NCBI GenBank assembly: GCA_905397405.1
Contig: CAJPVJ010000091.1
Coordinates: forward strand, 1 to 42,314
Direction of reading: 5' to 3'
Source: Oppiella nova
Lineage: Eukaryota > Arthropoda > Arachnida > Sarcoptiformes > Oppiidae
Length of the DNA: 42,314 nucleotides
Shown piece after piece: positions 11,615 to 23,984 of this stretch. Every line of letters starts with the position of its first letter. Within the stretch, counting starts at the first letter, position 1. The notes under the pieces were generated by a model. The model had not been told where the DNA came from. It ran no database searches and saw nothing but the letters and a program-made list of their open reading frames with translations. Made by a program: the position numbers and the translations under genes.

Positions 11615-13802
11615 TGAATACCGGTATAAAGAGTGTTTAATAGCGCTAATAAGAGTTTGTATAAAGGACTGTAAACAAAGTATCCGGGTACAAAACAGCG
11701 CTGTATAAATGAGTGTGTAAAATAGCTTTAAAAGTCCTAAGACAAAAGTTATTTTGTTTTTCAGAATTGTATTTGAACTTGTATAAATTATCAAGTTTTC
11801 AACTGATTTCTTAAATAGAAATTATAAAAATTTTTATTTACGGTATTCATAATTTTATAATTTGTCTTGTAAATCAATGATTAGCAATTTAATTGCTAAC
11901 TATTCAAAAAAGTCTTCAAATAAAAATGATTATTATCTCATTGAACAAATTGTATAACTAATAAATGTAATATTTAGTTGAAAATGCTATGTTTGAAAAA
12001 GTATTTAACCGGCTAATAATAGCTAATAATAGAGTCATTTGCGTGCACATTTCATAGTAAAATATTTGCATAAAAATTATGGTGTATTTTCATTACGGCT
12101 ATCTCTGGTGAGCCACTGTTTTATTGAATTTAATTACTTGCATGTTATTAAATAAATTAGAAATGCATTTATTCGTATGTATATTATATAATAGTGTTAT
12201 TGAATTGGTGAGACAATATGTATGTATGCCTTGAGCTTAAAATTAAAATACACTTTCATTATACTGTATATTAGTAATTGTTTTATACCTAATGGAAAGC
12301 AAAATATTTTCAGTCATTTATGGAGAGAAAATTCATTAATTCAAGCATATTATGGCTATTATTATAAATATTATTATTAATTTTCTATCAATTAATAACT
12401 TTTTAAGTCGTAAAAACAACATAATTACGATCTTATAATAATAGGAGATATCAAAAATGATTTTAATAATAAATTTCTAGTGTATAATAGTGTGCATGTG
12501 TTTGAAAATGGGAATAAAAAATCAATTATTTAAATATTAATATTTCTCACACAATATATTCATAGATTAGTATTAATATTAATGTGTTTTATATTCAAAT
12601 GAGCCAAATATAATAATTTGAAAAACAGTTTTTATTATTACTTTTCGACATAATACTCGCTATCAATTTAATTAATCAAATACATAGCAATCAATGAATT
12701 AAGTAATTAAATACACACAAAAAAATGTTATAACTTACTAGTATTATAAACAATATTAATGTTAAAATAATTTTTTGTTTATGTTTTCACATTTTATAAC
12801 TAGTTATTATCGATTGGTTTAACAGATTTTCAGCGATATTTTCCTCACATTTTTATATTAAGTTAGAAATGAATTTAAAATTTGTTTTAAAGCAAAAATA
12901 TAATTTTTGGCAAAATGTGAGTATATAAAAATATTTTCGTACCCGTGCAAAAAATAAGCAAAATATCTGTAATCGCTCACAAAAAGCAAGCAAAATGTGT
13001 ATAAAATTAAAATTTAATATGTATTTTGATAAGAAAATTATTGCCGCAAAAATATGCCATTAAATAAAAGTTTTGCAGTGAATACTCAGCGTTTAATTAA
13101 TATAAATATTAAATTAATAGTTAAGGAAATTTTTGGTGAATAATAAAAATTTGTAGCAAAAAACTATTTTATGTATTAAAACGTATTCATAAAGCAATCA
13201 ATTTGTTTAACTGTCAGTGAAAACAACAAAATTTGTTTGAGAAATAATAATAAAATGTTTAATAAATGTTATGAAAAAACTAAAACTATGTTAATGTGGC
13301 TAACAAACAGGCGGTGCCTAAGGCCAGGGATTTATTTTGATAAGAATATACACATAATTATCAGTGAATTTGGAGTTTTAATCATAAGTTTTTAGAAATT
13401 AAATTTGTATTAAATTATATATTATATACGAAACGAGGCTTTGATTTCAAAAACTGAAAAATAAATCTTTATTAACATCAGAGAGAGATATATTTTATAA
13501 TCAATTTTATGAGTTAATAAAATTTGTCACAAAAATTTTATTTTTATTGTTTTTGCCAGTTTTATAACAACATTTTATATTTTGTTTATTTTTTGCCGAT
13601 TCTGTGTTAATATAAATCTATATTATATACGTATCATTGGAGCACTTAATTATTATATTATATTTAAGGTATTATTTGTTTTTTATAACTTTTTAGAGTT
13701 TTATAACTCTATTACGAAATTATTGCCATTAAATAAAATAATAGTTTATTACTTAACAGAAAATCAAGTGAATTGAAAGAAAAACGTTATAATGTTTTAT
13801 GT

Positions 13803-13805
<3 letters not shown>

Positions 13806-13841
<36 letters not shown>
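13806..13841. repeat. GA microsatellite
   Basis: Uninterrupted GA run. Confidence 0.95.
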
Positions 13842-13844
<3 letters not shown>

Positions 13845-14214
13845 AAATTGCTATTTAAGTCATAAAATAAAATATAATACTTATTATGTGTTTGCCTAAG
13901 AATTTAATGTCCACTTCTTTATACTGTTCAGTGATATATAGATATATAAATTTATATAATGTTGTTATCGATGGGAGTCATGCGATACATGCGATCAAAC
14001 ATTTATAACTCATATGAATACAGATATTATATGTCAAAAACGCGACACAAAACTATATCTATGTATGTATTTTACAGTTATTTTTATTATTTATTTAAAT
14101 ATATAAAATTCAATAGAGAGAAAACTATAATAAAATTTATGTTTGAAGTATAAAAACATAAAAATGCAAATAACATGACTGGCATATCGTTTGCATAGGT
14201 TTTATGGCTTATGT

Positions 14215-14216
<2 letters not shown>

Positions 14217-14253
<37 letters not shown>
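14217..14253. repeat. CT microsatellite
   Basis: Uninterrupted CT run. Confidence 0.95.
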
Positions 14254-14256
<3 letters not shown>

Positions 14257-14602
14257 GATTCTTGTGTTATATTTTATAACAAATTTATTTAAAAACATTT
14301 GATGCCAAACACTATAACTAGAGAAAAGTTATGGGCAAATATATTGTAAATACTTTATATAAATACTATTTATTATTGTAGTATAAAAATCATGGAAACT
14401 CATAAACACAATAGTATTTCATTTAGACTTTTCTCACTCAACGCTATTAAGAAAAATATATATAATATAATAACAGTTATATATTTCGGATTCAATAAAA
14501 TATGTGAGAGAAAAACAATTGAAAACAATATAATGCAATATATAAAAGTAAATTTTGCACATTTGTGTCGTAACTGTTGAGCACACAATTTGTTACCATT
14601 TG

Positions 14603-14604
<2 letters not shown>

Positions 14605-14641
<37 letters not shown>
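14605..14641. repeat. GA microsatellite
   Basis: Uninterrupted GA run, about 350 bases from the complementary CT run at 14217-14253. Confidence 0.95.
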
Positions 14642-14643
<2 letters not shown>

Positions 14644-15486
14644 GAGTTAATCTTACAGATTCCTTATATACACCATAATATTATATGAGTTGTAATATTG
14701 GGCACAAACACAGAGTCAAACCATAACAATAAATCACGAAATATGTGCGACTATTTTGAGAGCAATTTTATGGACGGCTATATTTTTGCCGTGTATGTGA
14801 TGTATACGACATAAAAGCATATACATGTCGAGCACTGGTACAGTATCTGTAATTATGGCAGTGTATGAGCCCAGGGAACGGCTATATTCATAAATTGTGG
14901 GCTCATTCGTCGTTAATCTTCAATCTGTTTGTCTCTCTCTAACGGCACGACTGACCGGAATAGTCGTCAATAGATGTGTCGATCCAATGGACTGATGCCA
15001 TGAATACTATTCGTAACGACTGTTAATATACGCGAAGAGAATATTATTTAAAATTAACTCCAAATACATGATACGTTGAGTTCGTGTATATCTGTGACAT
15101 AAAAAACTAGTGAGTCTTTCGCCATAAAAGACCTCCATATCCATTGGCACCGTATCCCTAGTATATTGTATGCCAGAGAGCACTGGTAGGCAATTTTAAG
15201 TGGTGGTGCTCAACTCTCCCGGACTGATTTATTGCACACCATTTGTAAAGTTAAGGCAATTCTCTAACTCTTAATATAATTTAAAGAAACTTAAACTGAC
15301 ATTATTCTCAATTCTCTTATTTTTAAGGGTTAGGCTCCCAGTTAGCAGTTAACTACTGGTGCTGTGCCACCAGCCTAAATGGCCTCTCGCACACCCTGGC
15401 AGACGTATGTGTCTGTCTGTTTACCAGTGCCATTAACGCCAGTAGTTTTTTACAGCTAACCAACCGTTTGGACACGACTGGAGGAC

Positions 15487-15488
<2 letters not shown>

Positions 15489-15531
<43 letters not shown>
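15489..15531. repeat. GA microsatellite
   Basis: Uninterrupted GA run of 43 bases. Confidence 0.95.
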
Positions 15532-15536
<5 letters not shown>

Positions 15537-15642
15537 ACCGAAAACTACTGCAACATAAACACTGAAAAGGGATTCAATTTAGGCAATCATTTCATATAAT
15601 GTATAACTACTTAATACTTGAAAGTGTATATAAATCTTGTAG

Positions 15643-15644
<2 letters not shown>

Positions 15645-15674
<30 letters not shown>
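15645..15674. repeat. CT microsatellite
   Basis: Uninterrupted CT run, 113 bases after the GA run at 15489-15531. Confidence 0.95.
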
Positions 15675-15676
<2 letters not shown>

Positions 15677-17011
15677 GCGAGCAAAACACATAAAACTTCA
15701 ATCTTTTTGTCACAAATTCTTTCACTATTGGAGCCAAAAAGGAAGAGCTCTTACTGTGAAATAAAAAGATTAAATTTATGACTATTGCTGTCATATATTT
15801 GTTTTGAAACTAACTCTTAAATCAGACTCTTTTCTCTCGTAGCGATTCTTACATGTATTTTAAGCGCAGAGAGAAAAATAATATTTAAGTTAATATTTAT
15901 TGCTTTAAATTTATATTTATTGTCAAAACAGTGGAGAAGTGATAGTTAAAGGGAATGGTAGGCTGTGGTGGTGATGGTGGTGGTAGCGTAACATACAATT
16001 TAATTTTCATGTGTAGACGCTATTGATTCCTATCTCAATTGGATTCCCAATCTCTAATACTGGTGCCCAGTCATGAACTACCGGCTCGCAAACTATAGGG
16101 TGTTATGGTAGTGGTCGACACATTTATGAAGTATCGTATGAAATATTGCCGTAATTCTCAGTATATTATCGTTTGAGTTATGGTTTGAAACCCGAAAAAA
16201 GCAATTCTTTTGTTAATCGAAACAACGATTGGAGAGAAAAAGTAGTGTTTTCTGTGTTTGTTTGCCGAAACCTTCAGGTGCTCTCACTTTTGTTTCCCAT
16301 ACACTTTGCGAGACATGATATATATCACGGCATCGGCTGCTAATTCTGGGAACTCCGCTAATTGATCGCCAAGAATAATGACTGTGTTTTGACAGCGAAA
16401 ATGTTATGTTTAACTCAATTTTCAATTTCAATACACATTTTAATAGTTGTTTACCAGTTAGACAGTGCTGTCCATTAGTTTTCCAGTAATTCATTTAAAC
16501 TGAGCTTTGATTTTGTGTTTTTCTAATTGATTTTCAATAGAGACCAGTGAGTGAGGGATGATATGGTATGGTATGGGTCTGGTATGGTATGGTACTAGTG
16601 GTGGTACAAAATGGTGAGGCAGGGGATTAGAAGGGAGGGGATGGCATGGATATTGGGCAGTGGTGTTGAAGCATGGAGTTGACAGCCGTGAAGGCAAACA
16701 CATGAGTGACACAATCGAGACGTTTGAATGTGTTGGTGACGGACAGGCGTTTGACATCTGCTTAACCCCTATATTACTGGTGGTGTCCGACACTATAGTC
16801 GAGTGGACGCAACACTTACGGCTCTGACAGGGAATGGCAGCTAAAGAAATGAAAACTTTGTTGTGTTCAATAAGACAGCAAATTTTTGAGGTATGAAAGT
16901 ACACGTGAATAGCGTTGAACTAAATTTGTTCACTCGCTTGTGTTTACACACAAAACCGATTCTTACATAAAATGCATTTGAATTTTGAAATAACTTTGAA
17001 AATTCTGGGTT

Positions 17012-17035
17012 AGAGAGAGAGAGAGAGAGAGAGAG
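17012..17035. repeat. GA microsatellite
   Basis: Uninterrupted GA run. Confidence 0.95.
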
Positions 17036-17396
17036 CTAGTGATGGATATAAAGGTTCGTAATGTGTGGCACTCATCCACTCACTCACTCTCTCAAAGAGC
17101 TAGGAAGGCGGCGAAGTATAAAAAGCACCGGTAGTTAAAATGAATTGAAAAATGGAAATGTTGTGCGCCGTATGAGGTCTGACAGGGCTCTCTGATATGT
17201 GGTGTATGTCAGCACCGGGATTGCGAGTGCATCCGAGCGTACGATGAATTTATAGTTAGACATATCGGACATAAGGTGTCATTGAGTGCATACATACATA
17301 CATGCAGTGCTCATACATCAAGAAAACCTGTGGTGAACGAGAGAGAGAAATATGCGGCAATTGCACCAAAATATAGCTAACAGTGCCATTGAATTG

Positions 17397-17398
<2 letters not shown>

Positions 17399-17432
<34 letters not shown>
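17399..17432. repeat. GA microsatellite
   Basis: Uninterrupted GA run. Confidence 0.95.
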
Positions 17433-17435
<3 letters not shown>

Positions 17436-18331
17436 GGCTTTTTGTTTGCGAATCCATACATACATAACAATTCCTTAGCGTTGGCTATGAGTGCCAAATG
17501 AGTACCAGTGGAAAGAAATATGAGTTGAGAATCGGCAGGGGTTTGACAGCGCCGGCCATTTATATTGTAATGTGTGGGCACAGGGCAATGAATAACCTGT
17601 GTGTGCCATGTATATATATTTTACCAGTACACAGTGCCAGTGAATAACGGGCCCCACGAAAACACAGTAGACAATCAAATGCCTGGACAACAACAGCCCT
17701 ATCTCTGACATCAATTCCGTGTTATTCACGACATTTGAGTGCACTTTTCGCATTGAAATCTTGATTTGAGATTTCAATTGTGTGTAAATCGGCCGAAGAT
17801 TTATGTCTTTTCGACACAATTCGATAAAAATCTTGAAAATTTCGACAAAATTTATGGATTTATTTTTTCAGGTTTCGGTTCATTAGCCGTCGCTCTACTT
17901 AAACCTATCGTGAAATTCTTGTGACAGAAAAACTTTGTTGAGTGAAAATTAATGTCTATTAACGACTGACTTAGGAAAGTGGTTCACAGAAAGTAACTAC
18001 ACTTTTAAATCGCGACTAAATTATATAAATATCGGTATAAACAGTATGTTTTGGAGCCGAAAAACATGCGAAAACAAAGTCCCTGTTTAGTGATGTTCAC
18101 AGAGATGTCAAGGCTTTCAATGGGGTCTTAAATATAGTGATATTTACAGTGTATTTAGGCGTTAAAGACTTCACTCTCACGAGTGATTTCTCTCTCTTTC
18201 TCTCATGTCTTTAGTATTAAAATCTAAACATTTGAAGACATCATTCAATAACAGCAGCGATTCGTTTGAAAAGTTTATTTTCGGCACTTTCTCTGTCGGT
18301 TCCCTTCAATGCCTTTTTCGCTGCCTATCTA

Positions 18332-18334
<3 letters not shown>

Positions 18335-18362
<28 letters not shown>
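18335..18362. repeat. CT microsatellite
   Basis: Uninterrupted CT run. Confidence 0.95.
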
Positions 18363-19493
18363 TCACTTTTATTCACAATTTTCTTTGACTTTGTGTTTAA
18401 CTCAATGCTAAACGCATTTAATACGCGATATTCCGTGTGTTTAATATAATGTGAAACATATGTGTGTTGACCAGAATCGACAGTTCCCTCGCTATTCCTA
18501 TCGCTATCACTCACTTGGAGCTGGTATTCATTGAATCGCTTGTTTATTATCACTGATTATGCAGTCAATCAAACGCCAGTTTCAGATTAAAACATAAATG
18601 AAATTAGCGATAGATCTGTGAATGTATTTGATTTGAATCGTGTTTTGTGTGTAATTCGTGAGAATTTTTAACGATTTTAATGTATACTAATATAGAAATC
18701 ATATTTTTGGTTATTAAATAGACTTTTGTAAACTCAATAGTCGGTTATAAAATAGATTTAGATAATGGACCATTATCATAATGGTATATTAAAGTGAATA
18801 ACATTTTTCTGTGCGATAGTTGTCAACACAAAAAGCAAATTTATTGGCAAAACTGGTGTTTCTTTTGTAAACGAAAAATAAAATGAAATTTATTTATCAT
18901 TTATTTTATAGATTAATTGCGTTTAGAGGAGTATAATATACACAGAGATATACGGTATATACAGATGTTTGGCGATGAATAATATGTTACAAATTAATGA
19001 TAAATCATTTCATAATAAACAGATTATGAGATTTTCCTGTTGTCTGTGTATATCTCCGGCCTTTTTTGAGTGATATATCGAAATTAATTAATGTTTTTTA
19101 GTCAGCTATTAATGAATGAATGGTATTGATTGATATGTATTTTGGCAATTGATCCGCAAATAAGTAAACTTCACTATCGAAAGGGTGTATAGATTTCTGG
19201 TTTATCTCACCATTTCATAGAGAAGTCCTTTTTTCTCAATTAATCATATCTTATATTTTATATGAAAATATTTTTCTAGTTTTAAAAAAAGTTGTGGTGA
19301 GATATCATTGGAAAGTTTTTAATGTAAATTTTCGGTAAAAAGTTTACTTTAATGTATGATATTTCTCAATATACATAAAATTTTAACATTAATGACACGA
19401 TATTTCTATAATAAATATGTTAAATGACTTGTGAAACAAACGGCAACAGATTTTTTACAAGATATAAATTGATGTCTCAAATAAAATCAATGG

Positions 19494-19551
19494 TGAGAGT
19501 GAGTGAGAGAGAGAGAGAGAGAGAAAGAGAGAGTGAGAGAGAGAGAGAGAG
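19494..19551. repeat. interrupted GA/GAGT tract
   Basis: GA run with GAGT and GAAA interruptions. It ends in GCACTTGGAG, the same decamer that follows the GA run at 21113-21136. Confidence 0.9.
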
Positions 19552-19755
19552 CACTTGGAGTCATAATCATTATCTCAATGATCATCAAAAGCCTGCAAAA
19601 CACTACACCATAGAAAGTAAGCCATCAGTTGATAGTAATAATAAAAATATGTGAACACAAGTGTTATATAACAGGCAGGAAAAAATTGTTGTGCACAAAA
19701 CGATGCGATGCCCTATACATAACATTTAACCCAACATTATATACCAATCTCTGGG

Positions 19756-19778
19756 CTCTCTCTCTCTCTCTCTCTCTC
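19756..19778. repeat. CT microsatellite
   Basis: Uninterrupted CT run. Confidence 0.95.
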
Positions 19779-20733
19779 ACTCTCGTAGTCAATGTCTCAC
19801 AAATTTAGGGCTTATTTTGGGTGAATTGTGTGCCAAAGAGTGTCTCACTTTCACTGCCAATCATTTGATTGCTGCCAACATCTGTTGTCTGACATTAACT
19901 ATCACCAGTAGTTCCCAATAGTTGCTCAAGTTTTTAAGAGTTTGCTGGCGTTTTGGGTGCCAAACACTCTGTGAGCTGTCGTTCCCCTCTCACCAATGGA
20001 TCACAAACTCTGCACAAAACAAAATCACAGCAAAAAATCACTTGTTTTTCCCGAAAATTGTAATGTGTTTTCAGAATATAAGGGGAAATTTCTTTTGGAT
20101 ATAAAAATCAAATAAACGATACACTCACTCCCCCTCCCCCCATATTCAGTGTCATATATATCCACCAAAATTGTATCAAATTTGGCCAAACATTCAGCAA
20201 ATAATTCAATCGTCAAAAATATTTCATATGAAACTCTAATATGAATGAAACATTTGTCTCTCCTATCCATCATTAGTGGAAAAAGTCTAACATTTTTCTG
20301 CCATTCATTGAGATTTGATTTCTTTAATGAAATTTTAATGCATTCACAGAATTCTAGTCTCAGATAAGAAAATATTTAAAAATAAAAAATTTATGCATTT
20401 TTTGCTGATGTCTACAGAATATGAGAGAATATCTAAGTTTTCATTATTAAGTGTCTATTATAAAGTGTAGTTCCCTTATATTGATATCAAGTGTAATGAA
20501 TGGTATATTAAGTAGATTTTTGTTGTTTGGGTTCGGGTTTCGGTATACTGTATGCTATGGATGTCATGTATAGTGAATCGATGGCACCGTTATTCAGCCG
20601 CCAAACACTACACGACATTTAATTTTCCTGATTATTGCCACTGAATATATGGTGTATCGACTTATGGTGACTGATATGCCTGTCCTGTCACTCATCAGCT
20701 GAACACAAGCGAAGAGAGAAAGTGAGAGCACAG

Positions 20734-20764
20734 CCTCTCTCTCTCTCTTTCTCTCTCTCTCTCT
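20734..20764. repeat. CT microsatellite, one interruption
   Basis: CT run with a single TTT interruption. Confidence 0.9.
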
Positions 20765-21112
20765 AAGCCTATGGTAATAGAGGATAAGGGAAAGGGAAGA
20801 GAAAAAACTATATATCGCTCACAACGCCTAACAAAAGCCACACTAACGGAGCAATCAATCATTAAATGCTAAAATTGCGACACGAGTTCATCTCTGGCAA
20901 CAGTAGTGGTGGTGCTCTCAGAGCCCATACATATACTATACACACGTCTGTCATCCGCGAGAAACTCAAATTTCACCACTTTTTTGCCTTTCAGTCGACA
21001 GCAAACTCGCTGTCTATCGTATGATAGCCTACACAACAAAATATGATTAATGAGCGCCTAATACTTATTGCTCTTATATTTTGTGACTCCTATTAGATGA
21101 CTGACTACTGGC

Positions 21113-21136
21113 AGAGAGAGAGAGAGAGAGAGAGAG
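21113..21136. repeat. GA microsatellite
   Basis: Uninterrupted GA run followed directly by GCACTTGGAG. Confidence 0.95.
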
Positions 21137-21345
21137 CACTTGGAGGCTGAGATGTGGCTCTATATACACTCAGTGTATGCCATGCATACAGTCATGGCAC
21201 TGGTTATGGGAGATGCGTATGGAAATGGATGTATGGGTTTTGGGTGGATGTATGGCACATATTTTCGGTGATATTCTCAAGAATTTAAGATGTAATTCAT
21301 GTTTGAGAAAATGAATTTGAAAGCAAACGGTGCGAAACGTCGTTC

Positions 21346-21366
21346 CTCTCTCTCTCTCTCTCTCTC
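21346..21366. repeat. CT microsatellite
   Basis: Uninterrupted CT run. Confidence 0.95.
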
Positions 21367-21636
21367 AACATATTTGAGCCCCGAGTCTGAGGTCACGAAA
21401 CTGTGAGACGATTTGATTGATTGTTCGCCTCTTTTCAACGCCAGTCCTCTACATTTGAAGCCATTTTTGGATTCGTGTCAAACACAGTGATCATCATTTC
21501 CTGGCAATCATTGCAGATCTCTAACTATCCCTTAAATCACATTCACTTCACTCTTACTTTTGCTCTCACTCTTCACTCTCAGAGATATGTCTAAAGAAAA
21601 ACATAAAAGTTTTTACTTTTTATGCTTCTGTTATAT

Positions 21637-21682
21637 AATATTTCGCTTTTCACTCATATATCTCGTCACAGCATCTTATGGT
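21637..21682 (+). repeat. source or copy of a dispersed piece also at 29642
   Basis: The unique sequence from here into the adjoining GA tract is identical to 29642-29687, which also runs into a GA tract. At 29642 the piece is joined to an unrelated fragment. Confidence 0.9.
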
Positions 21683-21802
21683 GAGAGAGAGAGAGAGAGA
21701 GAGTGAGTGAGTGAGAGAGAGAGAGAGTGAGTGAGTGAGAGAGAGTGAGTGAGTGAGTGAGAGAGAGAGAGTGAGTGAGAGAGAGAGAGAGAGAGAGAGA
21801 GA
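21683..21802. repeat. compound GA / GAGT tract, 120 bases
   Basis: Blocks of pure GA alternate several times with blocks of (GAGT)2-4. This is the most structured tract in the window. Confidence 0.95.
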
Positions 21803-22769
21803 TTTCTAAGCGTCTGTCTATCCGTTGATTTTGTTTTTCATTTGTCAGAAAAAGTATTATTTATAAGAAATTTGTTGTCATTTTATTTTGAGACACATTT
21901 GTGTGAAGATCTCATTCACGTCTGTTGTCTATGATTTAGTTGCTCTCAAAAAAGCGGAGTTGAGTGACGATTAAAAGTGTCAATCCTTTTGCCAAAAAGT
22001 TTGATACAATTTTTATATTTATATATATTTTTTATGGTGCCACACATTTGCTAATTATTTAATTTTCTAGGCACTCGTTATTAACTCATTTTAATAGTCA
22101 CTTAAAGTCATTAATTTTTGTGAGGGCAACGGCTTTCGGTGTAATTTTAATTGTCTGATTATAAATCATATTTCAAATTATGCGATATATATTAATAATA
22201 TTCATTTATAATATCTTATGATATTTGGCACTTAATGTGTATGAATGTTGTGAACATAAGGCTGTATACGTAAACCCAATACCAAAGTATTAATTACCGG
22301 TTAATACCGATGATATCAATGGCATTTTGTACCACAACTCACTCGCTGTAAAGTCGTAAACATTATTCAAAATATTTTTTATTACCGATTAATTGTCGGA
22401 TAAAATAGTTGGAGTTAAAGTAAAATTAATTATAAATTATAAAAACTTAGTTTTATTTTTTGTTTTCAATTACCAGTACCAGTAATTAAGCGCATTTCAA
22501 AGCGATTCATGGCATGAGATATGAGTTTTTAAAGCAATTTATTGGACTTTTTTTTGTGCCCCTTCTCTACCAGAGTATCAGTTATTATATATTTTTTGTT
22601 TAGTTATAAATAAATATCTCTTTTTAATGATACGTTTGAAATACTATATAATTAGCGCATAAATAAAGTGCGAGAAATTTTAAAGTTTGGCAAAATATTT
22701 ATGACATCTAATCGACACTTATTTATGAGTTCATGGATTCAAACGCCACAGACGTTGAAGAATAAGAGA

Positions 22770-22773
<4 letters not shown>
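21803..22773. other. AT-rich non-coding stretch
   Basis: No gene seen. It contains TCTCTACCAGAGTATCAGT at 22564-22582, whose inverted copy lies at 23407-23425. Confidence 0.5.
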
Positions 22774-22842
<69 letters not shown>

Positions 22843-22843
22843 N

Positions 22844-22884
<41 letters not shown>
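22774..22884. repeat. longest GA tract, containing an undetermined base
   Basis: About 110 bases of GA with a single N at 22843, probably an unresolved length or a join in the assembly. It leads directly into the first copy of the 0.52-kb duplication. Confidence 0.95.
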
Positions 22885-22888
<4 letters not shown>

Positions 22889-23406
22889 ATAAACAGATTT
22901 ATAGCCACAAACTTAATGAGAGAGATGTGAATCGAGATTTAGGCAATAATTCTGTCGCAAAAATATAGATTTTCCGCAAAATAATGCGATTTCTAATCAA
23001 ATAATTTATTGTAATTGAATTTATTTTATTTTCTTTCAAATTGGCGACAGAGAGGAACTGGTGGTCAAGTGTTCTGGTGTAGTGTTGGGCTCACAGCTAT
23101 CCAATCAATATATCGGATGACAATAATGGTGGTGCGCTAATGTTGGCTATACTGTCATACAATAGAAATGCATTTTTAATGAAAGTTAAACATTTCTATT
23201 TTTGTGTATAACTTTTCGTAATTAATGAAAATTTTTCAATTCATATCTTATTTGTCATATCATTTATTTTTGAGAGAGAGAGAGAGAGAGCATCCAGAAT
23301 ATAATGTTCACAAATCATTTAAACCCTTGTATTTCCAGTCGCTATCAAAATATTAGTTTCTGAAAAATGCAGTGCTTTTCTATTAATTTTATTATTTTTA
23401 TACATT
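22883..23406 (+). repeat. direct duplication A, copy 1
   Basis: Matches 23442-23984 with about six substitutions and small indels, the largest in the internal GA run. It begins at the end of a GA tract and stops matching after TACATT at 23406. No coding frame is conserved. Confidence 0.95.
23272..23290. repeat. GA microsatellite inside copy 1
   Basis: Uninterrupted GA run; the equivalent tract in copy 2 is about twice as long and interrupted by GTGA. Confidence 0.95.
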
Positions 23407-23425
23407 ACTGATACTCTGGTAGAGA
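23407..23425 (-). repeat. 19-bp inverted linker between duplication copies
   Basis: Exact reverse complement of 22564-22582, lying between the end of copy 1 and the GA run that opens copy 2. Confidence 0.85.
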
Positions 23426-23443
23426 GAGAGAGAGAGAGAGAGA
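23421..23443. repeat. GA microsatellite between the copies
   Basis: Uninterrupted GA run, much shorter than the tract that precedes copy 1. Confidence 0.95.
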
Positions 23444-23984
23444 TCTGATAAACAGATTTATAGCCACAAACTTAATGAGAGAGATGTGAATCGAGATTTA
23501 GGCAATAATTCTGTCGCAAAAATATAGATTTTCCGCAAAAATAATGCGATTTCTAATCAAATAATTTATTGTAATTGAATTTATTTTATTTTCTTTCAAA
23601 TTGGCGACAGAGAGGAACTGGTGGTCAAGTGTTTTGGTGTAGTGTTGGGCTCACAGCTATTCAATCAATATATCGGATGACAATAATGGTGGTGCGCTAA
23701 TGTTAGCTATACTGTCATACAATAGAAATGCATTTTTAATGAAAGTTAAACATTTATATTTTTGTGTATAACATTTCGTAATTAATGAAAAATTTTCAAT
23801 TCATATCTTATTTGTCATATCATTTATTTTTGAGAGAGAGAGAGAGAGAGAGAGAGTGAGAGAGAGAGCATCCAGAATATAATGTTCACAAATCATTTAA
23901 ACCCTTGTATTTCCAGTCGCTATCAAAATATTAGTTTCTGAAAAATGCAGTGCTTTTCTATTAATTTTATTATTTTTATACATT
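23442..23984 (+). repeat. direct duplication A, copy 2
   Basis: Second copy of 22883-23406. It is longer mainly because its internal GA tract is longer. Downstream unique sequence starts with TAATGTATTATTC. Confidence 0.95.
23832..23868. repeat. GA microsatellite inside copy 2
   Basis: GA run with one GTGA interruption. Confidence 0.9.

Larger units (their letters stand above)
8524..13805. other. longest stretch free of GA/CT tracts; non-coding
   Basis: About 5.3 kb without any long GA/CT run, unlike most of the window. Roughly 10.4-11.3 kb is less AT-rich than its surroundings and holds a 49-codon frame and two 9-mer sites (10522, 10846). From 11.4 to 13.8 kb it is extremely AT-rich. No exon could be supported. 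Confidence 0.5.
13842..21636. other. non-coding stretch dense in GA/CT tracts
   Basis: No credible gene. GA/CT tracts occur about every 600 bases. TACYRGTGC sites lie at 14832, 15180, 15354, 15422, 16058 and 17125, four of them within 15.2-16.1 kb. The open frames present are low-complexity, such as a 137-codon Pro/His/Ser-rich frame on the minus strand at 16491-16904 caused by GGTAT-like simple sequence. Confidence 0.5.

Noticed and set aside
16491-16904. 137-codon minus-strand frame rich in Pro, His and Ser
   Set aside because: Its C-terminal half is a translation of GGTAT/GGGAT-type simple sequence; no protein-like pattern in the rest.
21193-21202. ATGGCACTGG resembling the seed region of miR-263
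   Set aside because: Only the first ten or so bases agree. The motif is part of the widespread GCACYGGTA family here, so a microRNA is not supported.
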